From Bog-366 sp964501985 (GTDB lineage: Bacteria > Acidobacteriota > Terriglobia > UBA7540): 64,000 bases of DNA. Under the pieces are notes generated by a model. It searched no databases and had not been told where the DNA came from. It was given only the letters and a program-made list of their open reading frames with translations. Positions within the stretch are counted from its first letter, which is position 1. Each line of letters opens with the position of its first letter. The DNA lies in contig CAZCVY010000006.1 of assembly GCA_964501985.1 (NCBI GenBank), forward strand, positions 1-64,000, written 5' to 3'. The translations under genes and the position numbers were made by a program. Shown here one piece after another: positions 1 through 6,665 of the stretch.

Positions 1-126
1 ATGCTGACCGGATCAATTTCGGAATCGTGACCGCCTTGCCCCGGAATCCGCAGTAGCCAAGAGTGCGCCGACGCTGAAGGCCACGGGTGGCACTTTGAAA
101 CGGAAGGAATAGGATCATTCGGTGAG

Positions 127-1152
127 TTGAACAAATTGCCGGACCGTAAGCGGGGCACAGAAGTTCGTCTTCACCTGCGAGACGGGGCTCTTGGAAAGAC
201 GCCTGAGGAGTCAGTTCGGCGGCTGGCGTCGTACGTCCGTGGCGTGTTGCTTCGAGTCCCTTGTCGTTTTGTATTATCCGCGGTGCATAGTGAGTCCGAC
301 TGCTTTGACCTCTCCCCTGGTTGGGTGAGAAGCAACGAGTATTTCTCCGAAGAATTGATGGAAGAACTTTTCAAGGCTGAAGGCAGCGACGAGAACCTGG
401 AAATCCTACCGGCTTTGCGCCGCAAACAGCGCGAGAGTGCTGCGCGCTTCCGTGAGGAAGTTCGAAGCGAAGCACACCAGTTACTAAAGTGGAAAACAGG
501 TGAAGGAGCTTTGCCCAACGGCGTGGGGCGTTATCGATTCCACCTGCCACACTTTCTTTTACACGGCGGTGCCGCGTTGGCTTACATGCGCGTGAGGGAT
601 GTTGCGAAGAGCCTGCTTGTCGAAAAGGTCGAGGACAAACACGTTTTCTGGAATCACGAGTCGCGTGCTACGTGGAGGTTCGGATGGAATGGAATCGAAG
701 TTCGCCCCGGGCGGTCTCGGGAAATGGATTCAGCGATGTTCAGCTTGAGAAACCTCCGCCTAGGTTATCCGGAAATTGACCTTGCCGGAATGGAAAGTGG
801 GGCTGTCGGCGTGAGCCGGGCCGAGGTACAGCTTTCCCATAAAGCTCTCGGGGCGCTGTGGTGGCTTAATCGCCGCGTCGGAGAAATTGCTGAGAGGTTC
901 CTCGACGAACATGATAAGTCGATTTATGCCACCCTGAACTCCAGGATTGCTGCGCCTGGCAGTTTACGGAAGTCGCCACCGCGCTGGCTAACAACCCAAG
1001 TCAACTTCGAAGACGAGCATCGCAGGTGGTCTCGATTGGAGGTCCCATTAATTAACGAAGAATCCATTGGCGTTATCAAGGACCGCGTCGAGAAGTTCAG
1101 CATAAAGTTCAGAGGCAAGAATGTCTGCGTAGCTTCCCCCCTTCAACAATGA
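127..1152 (+). CDS. hypothetical protein, 341 aa
   Basis: Open frame of 341 codons from a TTG start at 127. I do not recognise the family: there is no signal peptide, no membrane segment and no catalytic motif I can name. The protein is soluble and charged, with several Trp-rich stretches in the middle (for example around WNHESRATWRFGWNG). It is followed after 54 bp by another unknown gene in the same direction, so the two may be co-transcribed. Both sit next to transposon remnants, which suggests accessory cargo. The start is uncertain because there is no strong ribosome binding site. Confidence 0.5.
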   Translation: MNKLPDRKRGTEVRLHLRDGALGKTPEESVRRLASYVRGVLLRVPCRFVLSAVHSESDCFDLSPGWVRSNEYFSEELMEELFKAEGSDENLEILPALRRKQRESAARFREEVRSEAHQLLKWKTGEGALPNGVGRYRFHLPHFLLHGGAALAYMRVRDVAKSLLVEKVEDKHVFWNHESRATWRFGWNGIEVRPGRSREMDSAMFSLRNLRLGYPEIDLAGMESGAVGVSRAEVQLSHKALGALWWLNRRVGEIAERFLDEHDKSIYATLNSRIAAPGSLRKSPPRWLTTQVNFEDEHRRWSRLEVPLINEESIGVIKDRVEKFSIKFRGKNVCVASPLQQ

Positions 1153-1206
1153 AGCTACAGCACCCTGCAATGGGACTACGAAGGCGGGCGCTTAGGTAAA
1201 CTTGTA

Positions 1207-1884
1207 GTGAGTCCGACTTATTCCCTTAAAATCGTCCCGCTATGGGACGCGTCCCGCGAACCAACTTTCCAAGCGAGTGGAGCGAAGTGTTGCCGGTTTC
1301 CGCCAAAGTGGAAGACACTTTGCGGGGCCGAGATCGACCAGGATTTGGGCCGAGGCGCGACGGTCGCGGTCTGGAACGCAGCCCACCCCCTCTTTCGTTC
1401 TATTGACGCAGAGAGTGTGGCCTGGTGTAAAGAAACGTTCAAATCATCTCTGGACCCCCTACCTCACAAGGCCGCTCTTCTCACCGTCACTGGACGGTGC
1501 GCAGGTTGGATAATGAAGTGTTTGAACAGGGCGGCTGCTGACCTGTGGGACGGGCTCAAAGAAAGGGACGCATCGTTCTTGCCGGAAGTGCTGGGGCGGC
1601 TGCTTCGACGAGGATCGAGCAGTTCGCGTCCTTCGAACCTCATACTCTGCCAATGGGTCGGATCGGGGTCTCGCCTCCGCGTGCTTTCCCCAGACGGTTG
1701 GAAAGTGTACGGAGCCGACTTGAAAGAGGATCAAGATCAGATTGAGCACTACTTACCAGATCCTGGGCCAAACTGGCGTCTCGAAATTGATATCACCGAG
1801 AAGGCCGACCCGTACCGGCCATGGGCGGCACGACGCATCGTCTGGTCCCCTAAGAACCCAAAGCCGCGTTGGTGGTATCCTTGA
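1207..1884 (+). CDS. hypothetical protein, 225 aa
   Basis: GTG-started frame of 225 codons in the same direction as the preceding unknown gene. It has no recognisable domain, signal peptide or membrane helix. It is rich in Trp and basic residues and ends in a short aromatic tail (PRWWYP). Three overlapping alternative frames are also open here, so support rests on length and on the position behind the first gene. A dispersed repeat and a MITE-like element follow directly. Confidence 0.42.
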   Translation: MSPTYSLKIVPLWDASREPTFQASGAKCCRFPPKWKTLCGAEIDQDLGRGATVAVWNAAHPLFRSIDAESVAWCKETFKSSLDPLPHKAALLTVTGRCAGWIMKCLNRAAADLWDGLKERDASFLPEVLGRLLRRGSSSSRPSNLILCQWVGSGSRLRVLSPDGWKVYGADLKEDQDQIEHYLPDPGPNWRLEIDITEKADPYRPWAARRIVWSPKNPKPRWWYP

Positions 1885-1921
1885 CCCGCTTTCCGCGCAG
1901 GGGGCGAAAGAGGGTCAGGAA

Positions 1922-1980
1922 CCCGGGCTCAATTTCAAAGAAGTGATGGCCGGGTATAGTGTAAAGCGCCACGCCAAACT
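1922..1980. repeat. dispersed 59-bp repeat, copy 1
   Basis: About 59 bp starting CCCGGGCTCAATTTC and ending CGCCACGCCAAACT. It is nearly identical to 6450-6509. In copy 2 it runs straight on into AACGTTCCGGGGCTC (6512-6526). Here that same 15-mer is at 2133-2147, displaced by an inserted 144-bp element. The first part can fold (CCGGGC against GCCCGG) in copy 2. Confidence 0.8.
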
Positions 1981-1981
1981 A

Positions 1982-2125
1982 GGGGACTGACTTACTTGGC
2001 TCATCCACCACGGTTGCCGAGAACATCTTGGAGTGCGGTAGCTGCTGTTACCGCGCTCCAAGCCACCGCGGCGCGTGGGTGCCTGTCCGGTTTGAAACAT
2101 GGGTGAGTGTAGTAAGTCATTCCCC
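1982..2125. mobile_element. MITE-like 144-bp element with terminal inverted repeats
   Basis: The left end GGGGACTGACTTACT (1982-1996) matches the reverse complement of the right end AGTAAGTCATTCCCC (2111-2125) at 14 of 15 bases. Between them is a strong hairpin with arms TTGGAGTGCGGTA (2028-2040) and TACCGCGCTCCAA (2049-2061). There is no coding capacity. The element interrupts a dispersed repeat that is continuous at 6450-6526, which is direct evidence of insertion. The mobilising transposase is unknown. The internal hairpin resembles the palindromes at 60164-60332. Confidence 0.7.
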
Positions 2126-2167
2126 AAACCGTAACGTTCCGGGGCTCGGGAGTGTTCTCATTTGAAC

Positions 2168-2472
2168 GCCGGCTGGCGCAGACACCCGATGTTTGGTGTC
2201 TGCGATCTCCCGCAGGGACCTTTTCTTCCGACCGCGCTCCGTCGCGAGTATACCTGTGCCATGCCCTTCTACCACCGCAACTGGACTCCATGCACAACAA
2301 CCCTGTAACGCGGGGCCTGGTGAATTCCCCCGAGGACTGGCCGTGGTCAAGTTGGAGGTTCTATTATTGGGAGGATGCGTCAATTCTCCGCATGGACCGT
2401 ATGGGCGAGTTCAACTTCTGAGCAGTCCCTGGGGGAGATCGCAGACTCCCAACGGCAGGAGTCTGCGCCAGC
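2168..2472 (+). mobile_element. REP-flanked RAYT remnant, copy A
   Basis: A roughly 305-bp unit repeated at 5435-5743. It opens with a REP hairpin (CGCAGACACC 2177-2186, 8-nt loop, GGTGTCTGCG 2195-2204) and closes with an oppositely oriented REP hairpin (CGCAGACTCC 2440-2449, 8-nt loop, GGAGTCTGCG 2458-2467). The two hairpins are reverse complements of each other, flanks included (GCTGG outside, GATCTCCC inside). They differ in the loop and by one compensatory base pair in the stem. Between them lies the end of a RAYT (Y1/IS200-like) transposase. This is the expected REP-RAYT-REP layout. Confidence 0.82.
2281..2421 (+). pseudogene. RAYT (REP-associated tyrosine transposase) C-terminal remnant A
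   Basis: The last 46 codons, from LDSMHNNPV to MGEFNF, match the conserved end of REP-associated transposases: a MHNNPVxRGLV block, then EDWPWSSWRFY and a short tail. The catalytic HUH and Tyr motifs and all upstream sequence are missing. The sequence just 5' reads better in another frame, pointing to a frameshift or internal deletion. It is not functional. It is nearly identical to remnant B. Confidence 0.8.
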
Positions 2473-2724
2473 CGGCGTAGCGGATCTCGCCATGTCGTGG
2501 GCGAACGAGGCCGAATTGCCCGAGGACTTTGCCGAGCTTATGCGAACGGTGGCTCGGGAAACCGGCCCGGTGCCGCCGAGGTCTCTATCGCGCCCGAACG
2601 TCCGTCCTCCCGGCAAATAGTAACGATTGACAACAAAAATTGTTGCCCCCTGTTCTCGACCGCAGGTTACACGTTTGCTATAGTGCCGCCATCGGCGTGA
2701 ACACGTTCGCGAGGAGTAGAACAA
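2473..2724. other. intergenic region with a possible coding fragment
   Basis: An open stretch from about 2492 encodes roughly 42 residues (MSWANEAELPEDFAELM...), ending at 2620. It looks like the tail of a decayed gene but I cannot assign it. The rest holds the promoter and ribosome binding site of the next gene. Nothing else is visible. Confidence 0.3.
2677..2684 (+). promoter_or_regulatory. extended -10 promoter for the 79-aa gene
   Basis: TATAGT at 2679-2684 preceded by CTG-rich sequence and ending 40 nt before the GTG start at 2725. GAGGAG at 2711-2716 is a good ribosome binding site for that start. No convincing -35 box lies at the right distance, so the promoter call is tentative. Confidence 0.35.
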
Positions 2725-2964
2725 GTGTCAGAGAAGGAAGACTTCCAAGATGTAATGGCTGAGGAAACTGCGCGAGGGCGTCGCCAGCCCAAGAAGGCTG
2801 TAACGCTGGCGCGTCAGCGCTTGATTAGAAAAGTGGCGGATGTGCTCGCTGATCCAGGCTGCGAGAAGAGAACCTTTCTTGCGGTTATTCGTGAGTACGG
2901 GATAAAAGAGGGATCGCCCGAGTTTCTTCAACTCTGCGAGTTGTGGGACGCTCGCCACGACTAG
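2725..2964 (+). CDS. small hypothetical protein, 79 aa
   Basis: GTG start with GAGGAG placed nine bases upstream. The 79 residues are charged and probably helical (ARQRLIRKVADVLADPGCEKRTFLAVIREYGIKEG), with no motif I can name. A second small gene overlaps its 3' end on the opposite strand. Convergent small genes beside transposon debris could be a decayed toxin-antitoxin or phage-related pair, but nothing in the residues proves it. Confidence 0.5.
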   Translation: MSEKEDFQDVMAEETARGRRQPKKAVTLARQRLIRKVADVLADPGCEKRTFLAVIREYGIKEGSPEFLQLCELWDARHD

Positions 2965-3106
2965 CAGCAATCGCCGCGCGCTCGGCGTTCTTTATGCGCT
3001 TGTCTTGTTCCTCGGCGGGCAGCGCAGAAAGGTGGCGTGACACGATCTTTGTAAAGCCACTAGAGAATTCGCGAGCAGTGATCTGCTTGCGTTTCTTGGT
3101 CATCAT
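2885..3106 (-). CDS. small hypothetical protein, 73 aa
   Basis: The frame begins with two adjacent ATG codons and contains AREFSSGFTKIVSRHLSALP followed by EEQDKRIKNAERAAIA, an amphipathic, probably helical stretch that looks like real protein. Its last 80 bases overlap the opposite gene. The ribosome binding site (AGGAAAG) is rather far from the start. The function is unknown. Confidence 0.42.
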   Translation of the reverse strand: MMTKKRKQITAREFSSGFTKIVSRHLSALPAEEQDKRIKNAERAAIAASRGERPTTRRVEETRAIPLLSRTHE

Positions 3107-3218
3107 TCAGCCCAACACTTTCCTGATTCCTGGTGATAATAACATGCGGCATCGTTGTCTAGCAAGGAGCTCGCGGAGCGGGTAGTGTCCTAAGTGTGTG
3201 TTGGTGCACTTTTAAGCG

Positions 3219-3923
3219 ATGAGAATATCGGCGAATGCTGACAATGTTCGGATTTCTCCTCCGGTAAGTGATGGCGAGGAAAGATCGACAAAGACGGGGG
3301 CCTTTACGGAAACCTCGATGTGGGCTTATGTTGGCTGTAAGGAAAAGCGCAACGTCTCAGGCAATCCGCAAATGGGTGACGCCTATTGCTTCGTCGCCAT
3401 GGAGCGCAACACAAAGCTGGTCCTGACGTGGCACCTTGGACGCCGCACGGCCCGCGATACGATGGCGTTCGCTGAAAAACTGGAAGCGGCCACTACTGGC
3501 AATTTCCAAGTCACCACCGATGGCTACCAGCCGTACTTCGACGCCATCCACACTTGCCTTGGAACCCGCGTCGAATATGCTCAGTTAATAAAAGTGTACG
3601 AAGGTTCTTCCGATGACGAACACCGTTACTCTCCGCCAAGAGTTGTAGAGACAACGGTAAAACCTATGTGGGGACACCCCGACCCGGAACGGATTTGCAC
3701 GTCGCACACCGAAAGGCAAAATTTAACTCTGCGGATGTCTATGCGGAGGCTTACGCGCCTTACCAACGCTTTCAGCAAAAAGTGGCACAACCTGAAAGCG
3801 GCCTATGCGATTCAGTTCGCCTATTACAACCTGTGCCGCGTTCATCAATCACTGCGGGTTACTCCCGCGATGGAGGCCGGGATAACAAATCATGTCTGGA
3901 ATCTGGGCGAACTTGTGGCGTAG
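3219..3923 (+). pseudogene. IS1-family-like DDE transposase, 5'-truncated remnant
   Basis: From WAYVGCKEKRN onward the frame follows IS1-like transposases: the second catalytic Asp lies in VTTDGYQPY and the Glu in SHTERQNLTLRM, followed by the conserved RLTNAFSKKW and AYYNLCRVHQSL blocks. The N-terminal zinc/HTH part is absent. The first catalytic Asp, normally in a VDExW motif, is replaced (ETSMW). The first 30 or so residues are unrelated sequence. It is therefore an inactive remnant. Its 3' end overlaps the open frame of the next gene, so the insertion may have removed that gene's own 5' end. Confidence 0.8.
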
Positions 3924-4069
3924 TATATGGGCGGATAGATATTCGGATTCAAAGGCTGTCCAGCGCAGAAAGCGTTGCCGCGCCCACTGCACCTAATACG
4001 GCCCCGCATAAGTATGCCACGCGGAGGCCGAAAACTGAATCGCAAAAATTCAAGTGGAAAGAATTCCCT

Positions 4070-4981
4070 TTGCAACAGCTCTTCGATTGGAATTACCTCG
4101 GCTCAGGTGTTGCCATTCTCATCTCGCTGGGGGTTGGCATGTTGCAACTGAGCGAATTCCGGGCAGCAAAGGGGTGCTTTAGTCTTTCGGCAATCCTCCT
4201 ATGGGCGAAGGTGTTTATGTGGGGCGTCACTACTTCCTTGGGATTCCGTTATCGAGCCGTTGTTGTGAGTATTTGTTTTGCCGCAGCGGGAGTGCTTCTG
4301 GTTGAGTCGTTTCGATGGGTAGAAAAAAAGAAGCTAGCGGCTTCCCCTCGTCAACCGCCGGAAACTCCACTTAGCATCACATCGAGGGTCACTCCCTACA
4401 TATATGCCCGCGGGGCTGGTGTTGGTGGCGTCCATTTCTTACCGGAATTTACCGATACCCGCCTATTTATCGAGAATCCTGGTGACACAGATTATGAGTC
4501 CGCAGACATTTCCCTTAGTACGGACATGACGATTCAAGGATTTGGACAGGTATCATCATTTCCTGGCATTGTTTTTGTTACGGATACATCTCCAGAGTTT
4601 GCTTTACTTGATAAAGAAGGACATATCAATGGAGTTTTTCCAGCACTAGGCGGACCGACAAGCAACGTCAGGGTTCGATGCTCCACCACCCCCAACCGTT
4701 CTCGTATAGAATTAGTCCTTGCGTTAGCTACCCTGACCCCATGGCAAGGGGGAAAGCCACCGCTCCGCCTATTCTCGTCGCGCAGAGTACCTCAATGGGT
4801 TCGGGCGAAGGGCACGTATCGCATCGGAGGGCAAGATCGTGCCATGGACTCAACCGTGGTTCCAGAAGTTGTATCTGTTCAATCCGCATCTACTCCGCAA
4901 GCACCAGCTTCTAAACCCGTGCCAGATACGCAAAGCACGCTGAATAATCTCGTTAAGACCCTCACCGACGCATTAGGCTAG
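4070..4981 (+). CDS. membrane-anchored hypothetical protein ending at an in-frame TAG
   Basis: The frame is open from 3668, but the part before about 3930 lies under the transposase remnant. A TTG at 4070 is the most upstream plausible start outside it, and the true start may have been lost. Two membrane helices (YLGSGVAILISLGVGML and AVVVSICFAAAGVLLV) precede a beta-rich domain of about 200 residues without Cys pairs or known motifs and a Pro/Ala linker. The frame stops at TAG 4979-4981 but continues in phase for 88 more codons (next entries). The sequence is less G+C-rich than its neighbours, consistent with acquired DNA. Confidence 0.55.
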   Translation: MQQLFDWNYLGSGVAILISLGVGMLQLSEFRAAKGCFSLSAILLWAKVFMWGVTTSLGFRYRAVVVSICFAAAGVLLVESFRWVEKKKLAASPRQPPETPLSITSRVTPYIYARGAGVGGVHFLPEFTDTRLFIENPGDTDYESADISLSTDMTIQGFGQVSSFPGIVFVTDTSPEFALLDKEGHINGVFPALGGPTSNVRVRCSTTPNRSRIELVLALATLTPWQGGKPPLRLFSSRRVPQWVRAKGTYRIGGQDRAMDSTVVPEVVSVQSASTPQAPASKPVPDTQSTLNNLVKTLTDALG

Positions 4982-5248
4982 CAACCAAAAGGTACGATTA
5001 CCTTTTGGACATCCGAGAGGCAGCCAGACGGAAGCCCAAATTACGTAACAATAGCAAGTAACAGATTCTCCTTTTCATATGATCCAATAGCCCGTACTTG
5101 TTCTTTCCTAAATAAATCCACAGGCAAAGGATTAACTATGTCGTTTGACAAAAAGGACAGGCACTTCATTGGGCTTACATGGGACGAAGTTAATCCCCGT
5201 CTTCTATTTGTGGATGGGAAAGAGACAGACCGAGAAGAAGGTCAATAA
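4982..5248 (+). other. in-frame LamG-like extension after the TAG stop
   Basis: Immediately after the TAG the same frame stays open for 88 codons to TAA 5246-5248. The residues read GTITFWTSE, then ASNRFSFSYD, then HFIGLTWDE and RLLFVDGKE. This is the strand pattern of a laminin-G/concanavalin-like domain, where xxIALTWDG and LYVDGKE are hallmarks. It is plausible protein rather than random sequence. It is either the 3' part of a gene broken by a nonsense mutation or a region reached by stop-codon read-through. Confidence 0.6.
4985..5008 (+). promoter_or_regulatory. perfect hairpin directly 3' of the in-frame TAG
   Basis: Arms CCAAAAGGTA (4985-4994) and TACCTTTTGG (4999-5008) with a CGAT loop, starting four bases after the stop codon. 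No U-tract follows, so it is a poor intrinsic terminator. Its place just behind an in-frame TAG is where read-through stimulators are found. The stem also codes for part of the LamG-like segment, so base pairing there is a constraint beyond coding. Confidence 0.6.
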
Positions 5249-5434
5249 ATCGCCCATAACTCTGCCAACTGGATTCACCAACACACTTTTGGGACACTAC
5301 CGCGGAGCGTTCCTTCGGTGTGCGATTTCCGCCTGGAACGCTGGCTGGCGCAAGGACGACGCGGACAGACACAGCGTCCCCTTGAACGCAACGGTCCGTC
5401 ACCCCCAATGAGAGAAACCGGGCACGATATTTCC
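5249..5434. other. intergenic region before the second REP unit
   Basis: No gene supported. It contains a short decayed stretch (GGAACGCTGGCTGGCGC) that resembles the left flank of the REP hairpin that follows, suggesting a partly deleted extra REP copy. Confidence 0.3.
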
Positions 5435-5743
5435 GCCGGCTGGCGCAGACACCCGATGTTTGGTGTCTGCGATCTCCCGAAGGGACCTTTTCTTCCGACC
5501 GCGCTCCGTCGCGAGTATACTCTCCTGCGCCACGCCCTTCTACCACCGCAACTGGACTCCATGCACAACAACCCTGTAACGCGGGGCCTGGTGAATTCCC
5601 CCGAGGACTGGCCGTGGTCAAGTTGGAGGTTCTATTATTGGGAGGATGCGTCAATTCTCCGCATGGACCGTATGGGCGAGTTCAACTTCTGAGCAGTCCC
5701 TGGGGGAGATCGCAGACTCCCAACGGCAGGAGTCTGCGCCAGC
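5435..5743 (+). mobile_element. REP-flanked RAYT remnant, copy B
   Basis: A second copy of the 2168-2472 unit, about 3.3 kb away in the same orientation. REP hairpins are at 5444-5471 (CGCAGACACC arm) and 5711-5738 (CGCAGACTCC arm), again mutually inverted. The only clear difference from copy A is a few-base insertion near 5518-5532. Upstream and downstream flanks differ, so the unit boundaries are the REP elements themselves. The right hairpin abuts the 3' end of the mazF-like gene. Confidence 0.82.
5552..5692 (+). pseudogene. RAYT C-terminal remnant B
   Basis: The same 46 codons as remnant A (MHNNPVTRGLV, EDWPWSSWRFYYW). It lacks the catalytic N-terminal two thirds. Identical truncation in both copies means the unit spread or duplicated after losing its transposase core. 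Confidence 0.8.
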
Positions 5744-5747
5744 GCTC

Positions 5748-6071
5748 TCATATATCCAGAGCGATTCTTAATGCGTGCGAGAGGCGCGAAAGCTTCGCGG
5801 GCGTGAGGCTACCGACGAAGTCGGTTAGCCGGCTCTTGGGGACGCTGACCAGGCCGTCGCAGGCAATCCAGCTCGGATGTTTCAATCCATCCTCCGGCCC
5901 GACGTTGACCTCGGTTTCGAGCCCGTGGCCGTGTGTGAACACCGGAGCGCATACGACCGTGGGGAAGCGGGAATCAACGACGGTCTGGCGGCTAACCACG
6001 GTCATCACCCGTTGTTTCTTGGGGTCGCCGCCTCCGGGATGGCGCAGCAGATACAGATCTCCGCGCTTCAT
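5748..6071 (-). CDS. mazF: MazF/PemK-family mRNA interferase toxin
   Basis: 107 residues, the usual MazF size. It begins MKRGDLYLLRHP, the conserved strand and loop of the PemK/MazF fold, followed by KQRVMTVVS and the PTVVCAPVFT strand. A later block, HPSWIACDGLVSVPKSRLTDFVGSLT, matches the family's conserved dimer segment. MazF toxins cleave single-stranded RNA at specific short sequences. The gene overlaps the upstream antitoxin gene by 4 bp (ATGA-type coupling), as usual for this module. Its stop codon sits against the right REP hairpin of RAYT copy B. Confidence 0.86.
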   Translation of the reverse strand: MKRGDLYLLRHPGGGDPKKQRVMTVVSRQTVVDSRFPTVVCAPVFTHGHGLETEVNVGPEDGLKHPSWIACDGLVSVPKSRLTDFVGSLTPAKLSRLSHALRIALDI

Positions 6072-6322
6072 CGTTTCTCCCAGAGGTGGTCGAGCGACTG
6101 GTAGGCGAGCACATCCTGCATCTCGGCGTTCAGCTCGTCGGCAAAGCGGTTGATTTTCTCCGCGTCGCGGGCGTTCGCGGCGGCGCGTTCGCGGTGGGAG
6201 AGATACCCGCGCAGCACATCGTCGACCACCGCCGACCGAGAACGCTCTTTTCCCGCCACCCGGTCGATGCCTCTCACGACTTCGCGCGAGAGGGTGAGGG
6301 AGGTTTTCAATTTCGTCTTCAT
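6068..6322 (-). CDS. ribbon-helix-helix antitoxin of the mazF module
   Basis: 84 residues. The N-terminus KLKTSLTLSREVVRGIDRVAGKERSRSAVVDDVLRGYL is a ribbon-helix-helix (MetJ/Arc) DNA-binding fold: one beta strand followed by two helices. The C-terminal half (DAEKINRFADELNAEMQDVLAYQSLD) is a helical tail of the kind that wraps and inhibits MazF. It lies directly upstream of the toxin with a 4-bp overlap. It probably represses its own promoter through the direct repeats just upstream. Confidence 0.85.
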   Translation of the reverse strand: MKTKLKTSLTLSREVVRGIDRVAGKERSRSAVVDDVLRGYLSHRERAAANARDAEKINRFADELNAEMQDVLAYQSLDHLWEKR

Positions 6323-6339
6323 ACTACCATTATACTACC
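6321..6339 (-). promoter_or_regulatory. antitoxin promoter with direct-repeat operator
   Basis: On the minus strand TATAAT (6329-6334) lies only six bases before the ATG at 6322, so transcription would begin at or next to the start codon (leaderless). The + strand shows two copies of ATACTACC (6321-6328 and 6332-6339), 11 bp apart, overlapping the -10 box. This is a natural binding site for the ribbon-helix-helix antitoxin. Confidence 0.6.
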
Positions 6340-6449
6340 TTCGGGAACCCTGGGACGGTCACTTCGTTACACTCGTTTTCACGCTGGTGGCGGCTGGAAC
6401 CGTCGCGGTGAGAACTGGTCTAACGAGGTGACCGTCCTCGGGTTCCGTC

Positions 6450-6526
6450 CCCGGGCTCAATTTCAAAGAAGTGATGGGCCCGGCATAGTGTACAGCGCCA
6501 CGCCAAACTTGAACGTTCCGGGGCTC
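6450..6526. repeat. dispersed repeat, copy 2 (uninterrupted)
   Basis: Matches 1922-1980 and then continues into AACGTTCCGGGGCTC (6512-6526). It shows the ancestral arrangement before the 144-bp element entered copy 1. CCGGGC and GCCCGG near its start can pair. Confidence 0.8.
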
Positions 6527-6547
6527 AGTAGTGGTGTCATTTGGTGT

Positions 6548-6597
6548 GCCACGGCCATCTTGGCCGTGACCGTTCACGGGCGGGACGCCCGTGGCAC
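6548..6597. repeat. double palindromic REP-like element
   Basis: Two adjacent hairpins: CACGGCCA/TGGCCGTG (6550-6568, 3-nt loop) and CACGGGC/GCCCGTG (6575-6593, 5-nt loop), framed by GCCAC and GTGGC. A decayed relative is at 63097-63145. It lies between the antitoxin promoter and the next gene and could end transcription from either side. Confidence 0.7.
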
Positions 6598-6650
6598 TTC
6601 CACATGACACCACCCGGGGCTCAGATAAAGATGCCTTGACACTCGATGTC

Positions 6651-6659
6651 TGTTACAAT
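6651..6659 (+). promoter_or_regulatory. extended -10 promoter, apparently leaderless
   Basis: TGT followed by TACAAT (6654-6659), six bases before the ATG at 6666. TTGACA at 6636-6641 is only 12 bp away, too close for a normal -35, so the extended -10 is the better reading. Transcription would start at the start codon. Confidence 0.5.
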
Positions 6660-6665
6660 GTTCCT

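Noticed and set aside
2117..2383. Minus-strand frames identical in both RAYT copies (also 5190-5654)
   Set aside because: They are reverse complements of the REP/RAYT unit and duplicate only because the unit is duplicated.
4985..5008. Intrinsic terminator
   Set aside because: The stem is perfect but no U-run follows, and the stem itself lies in sequence that continues to code in frame.
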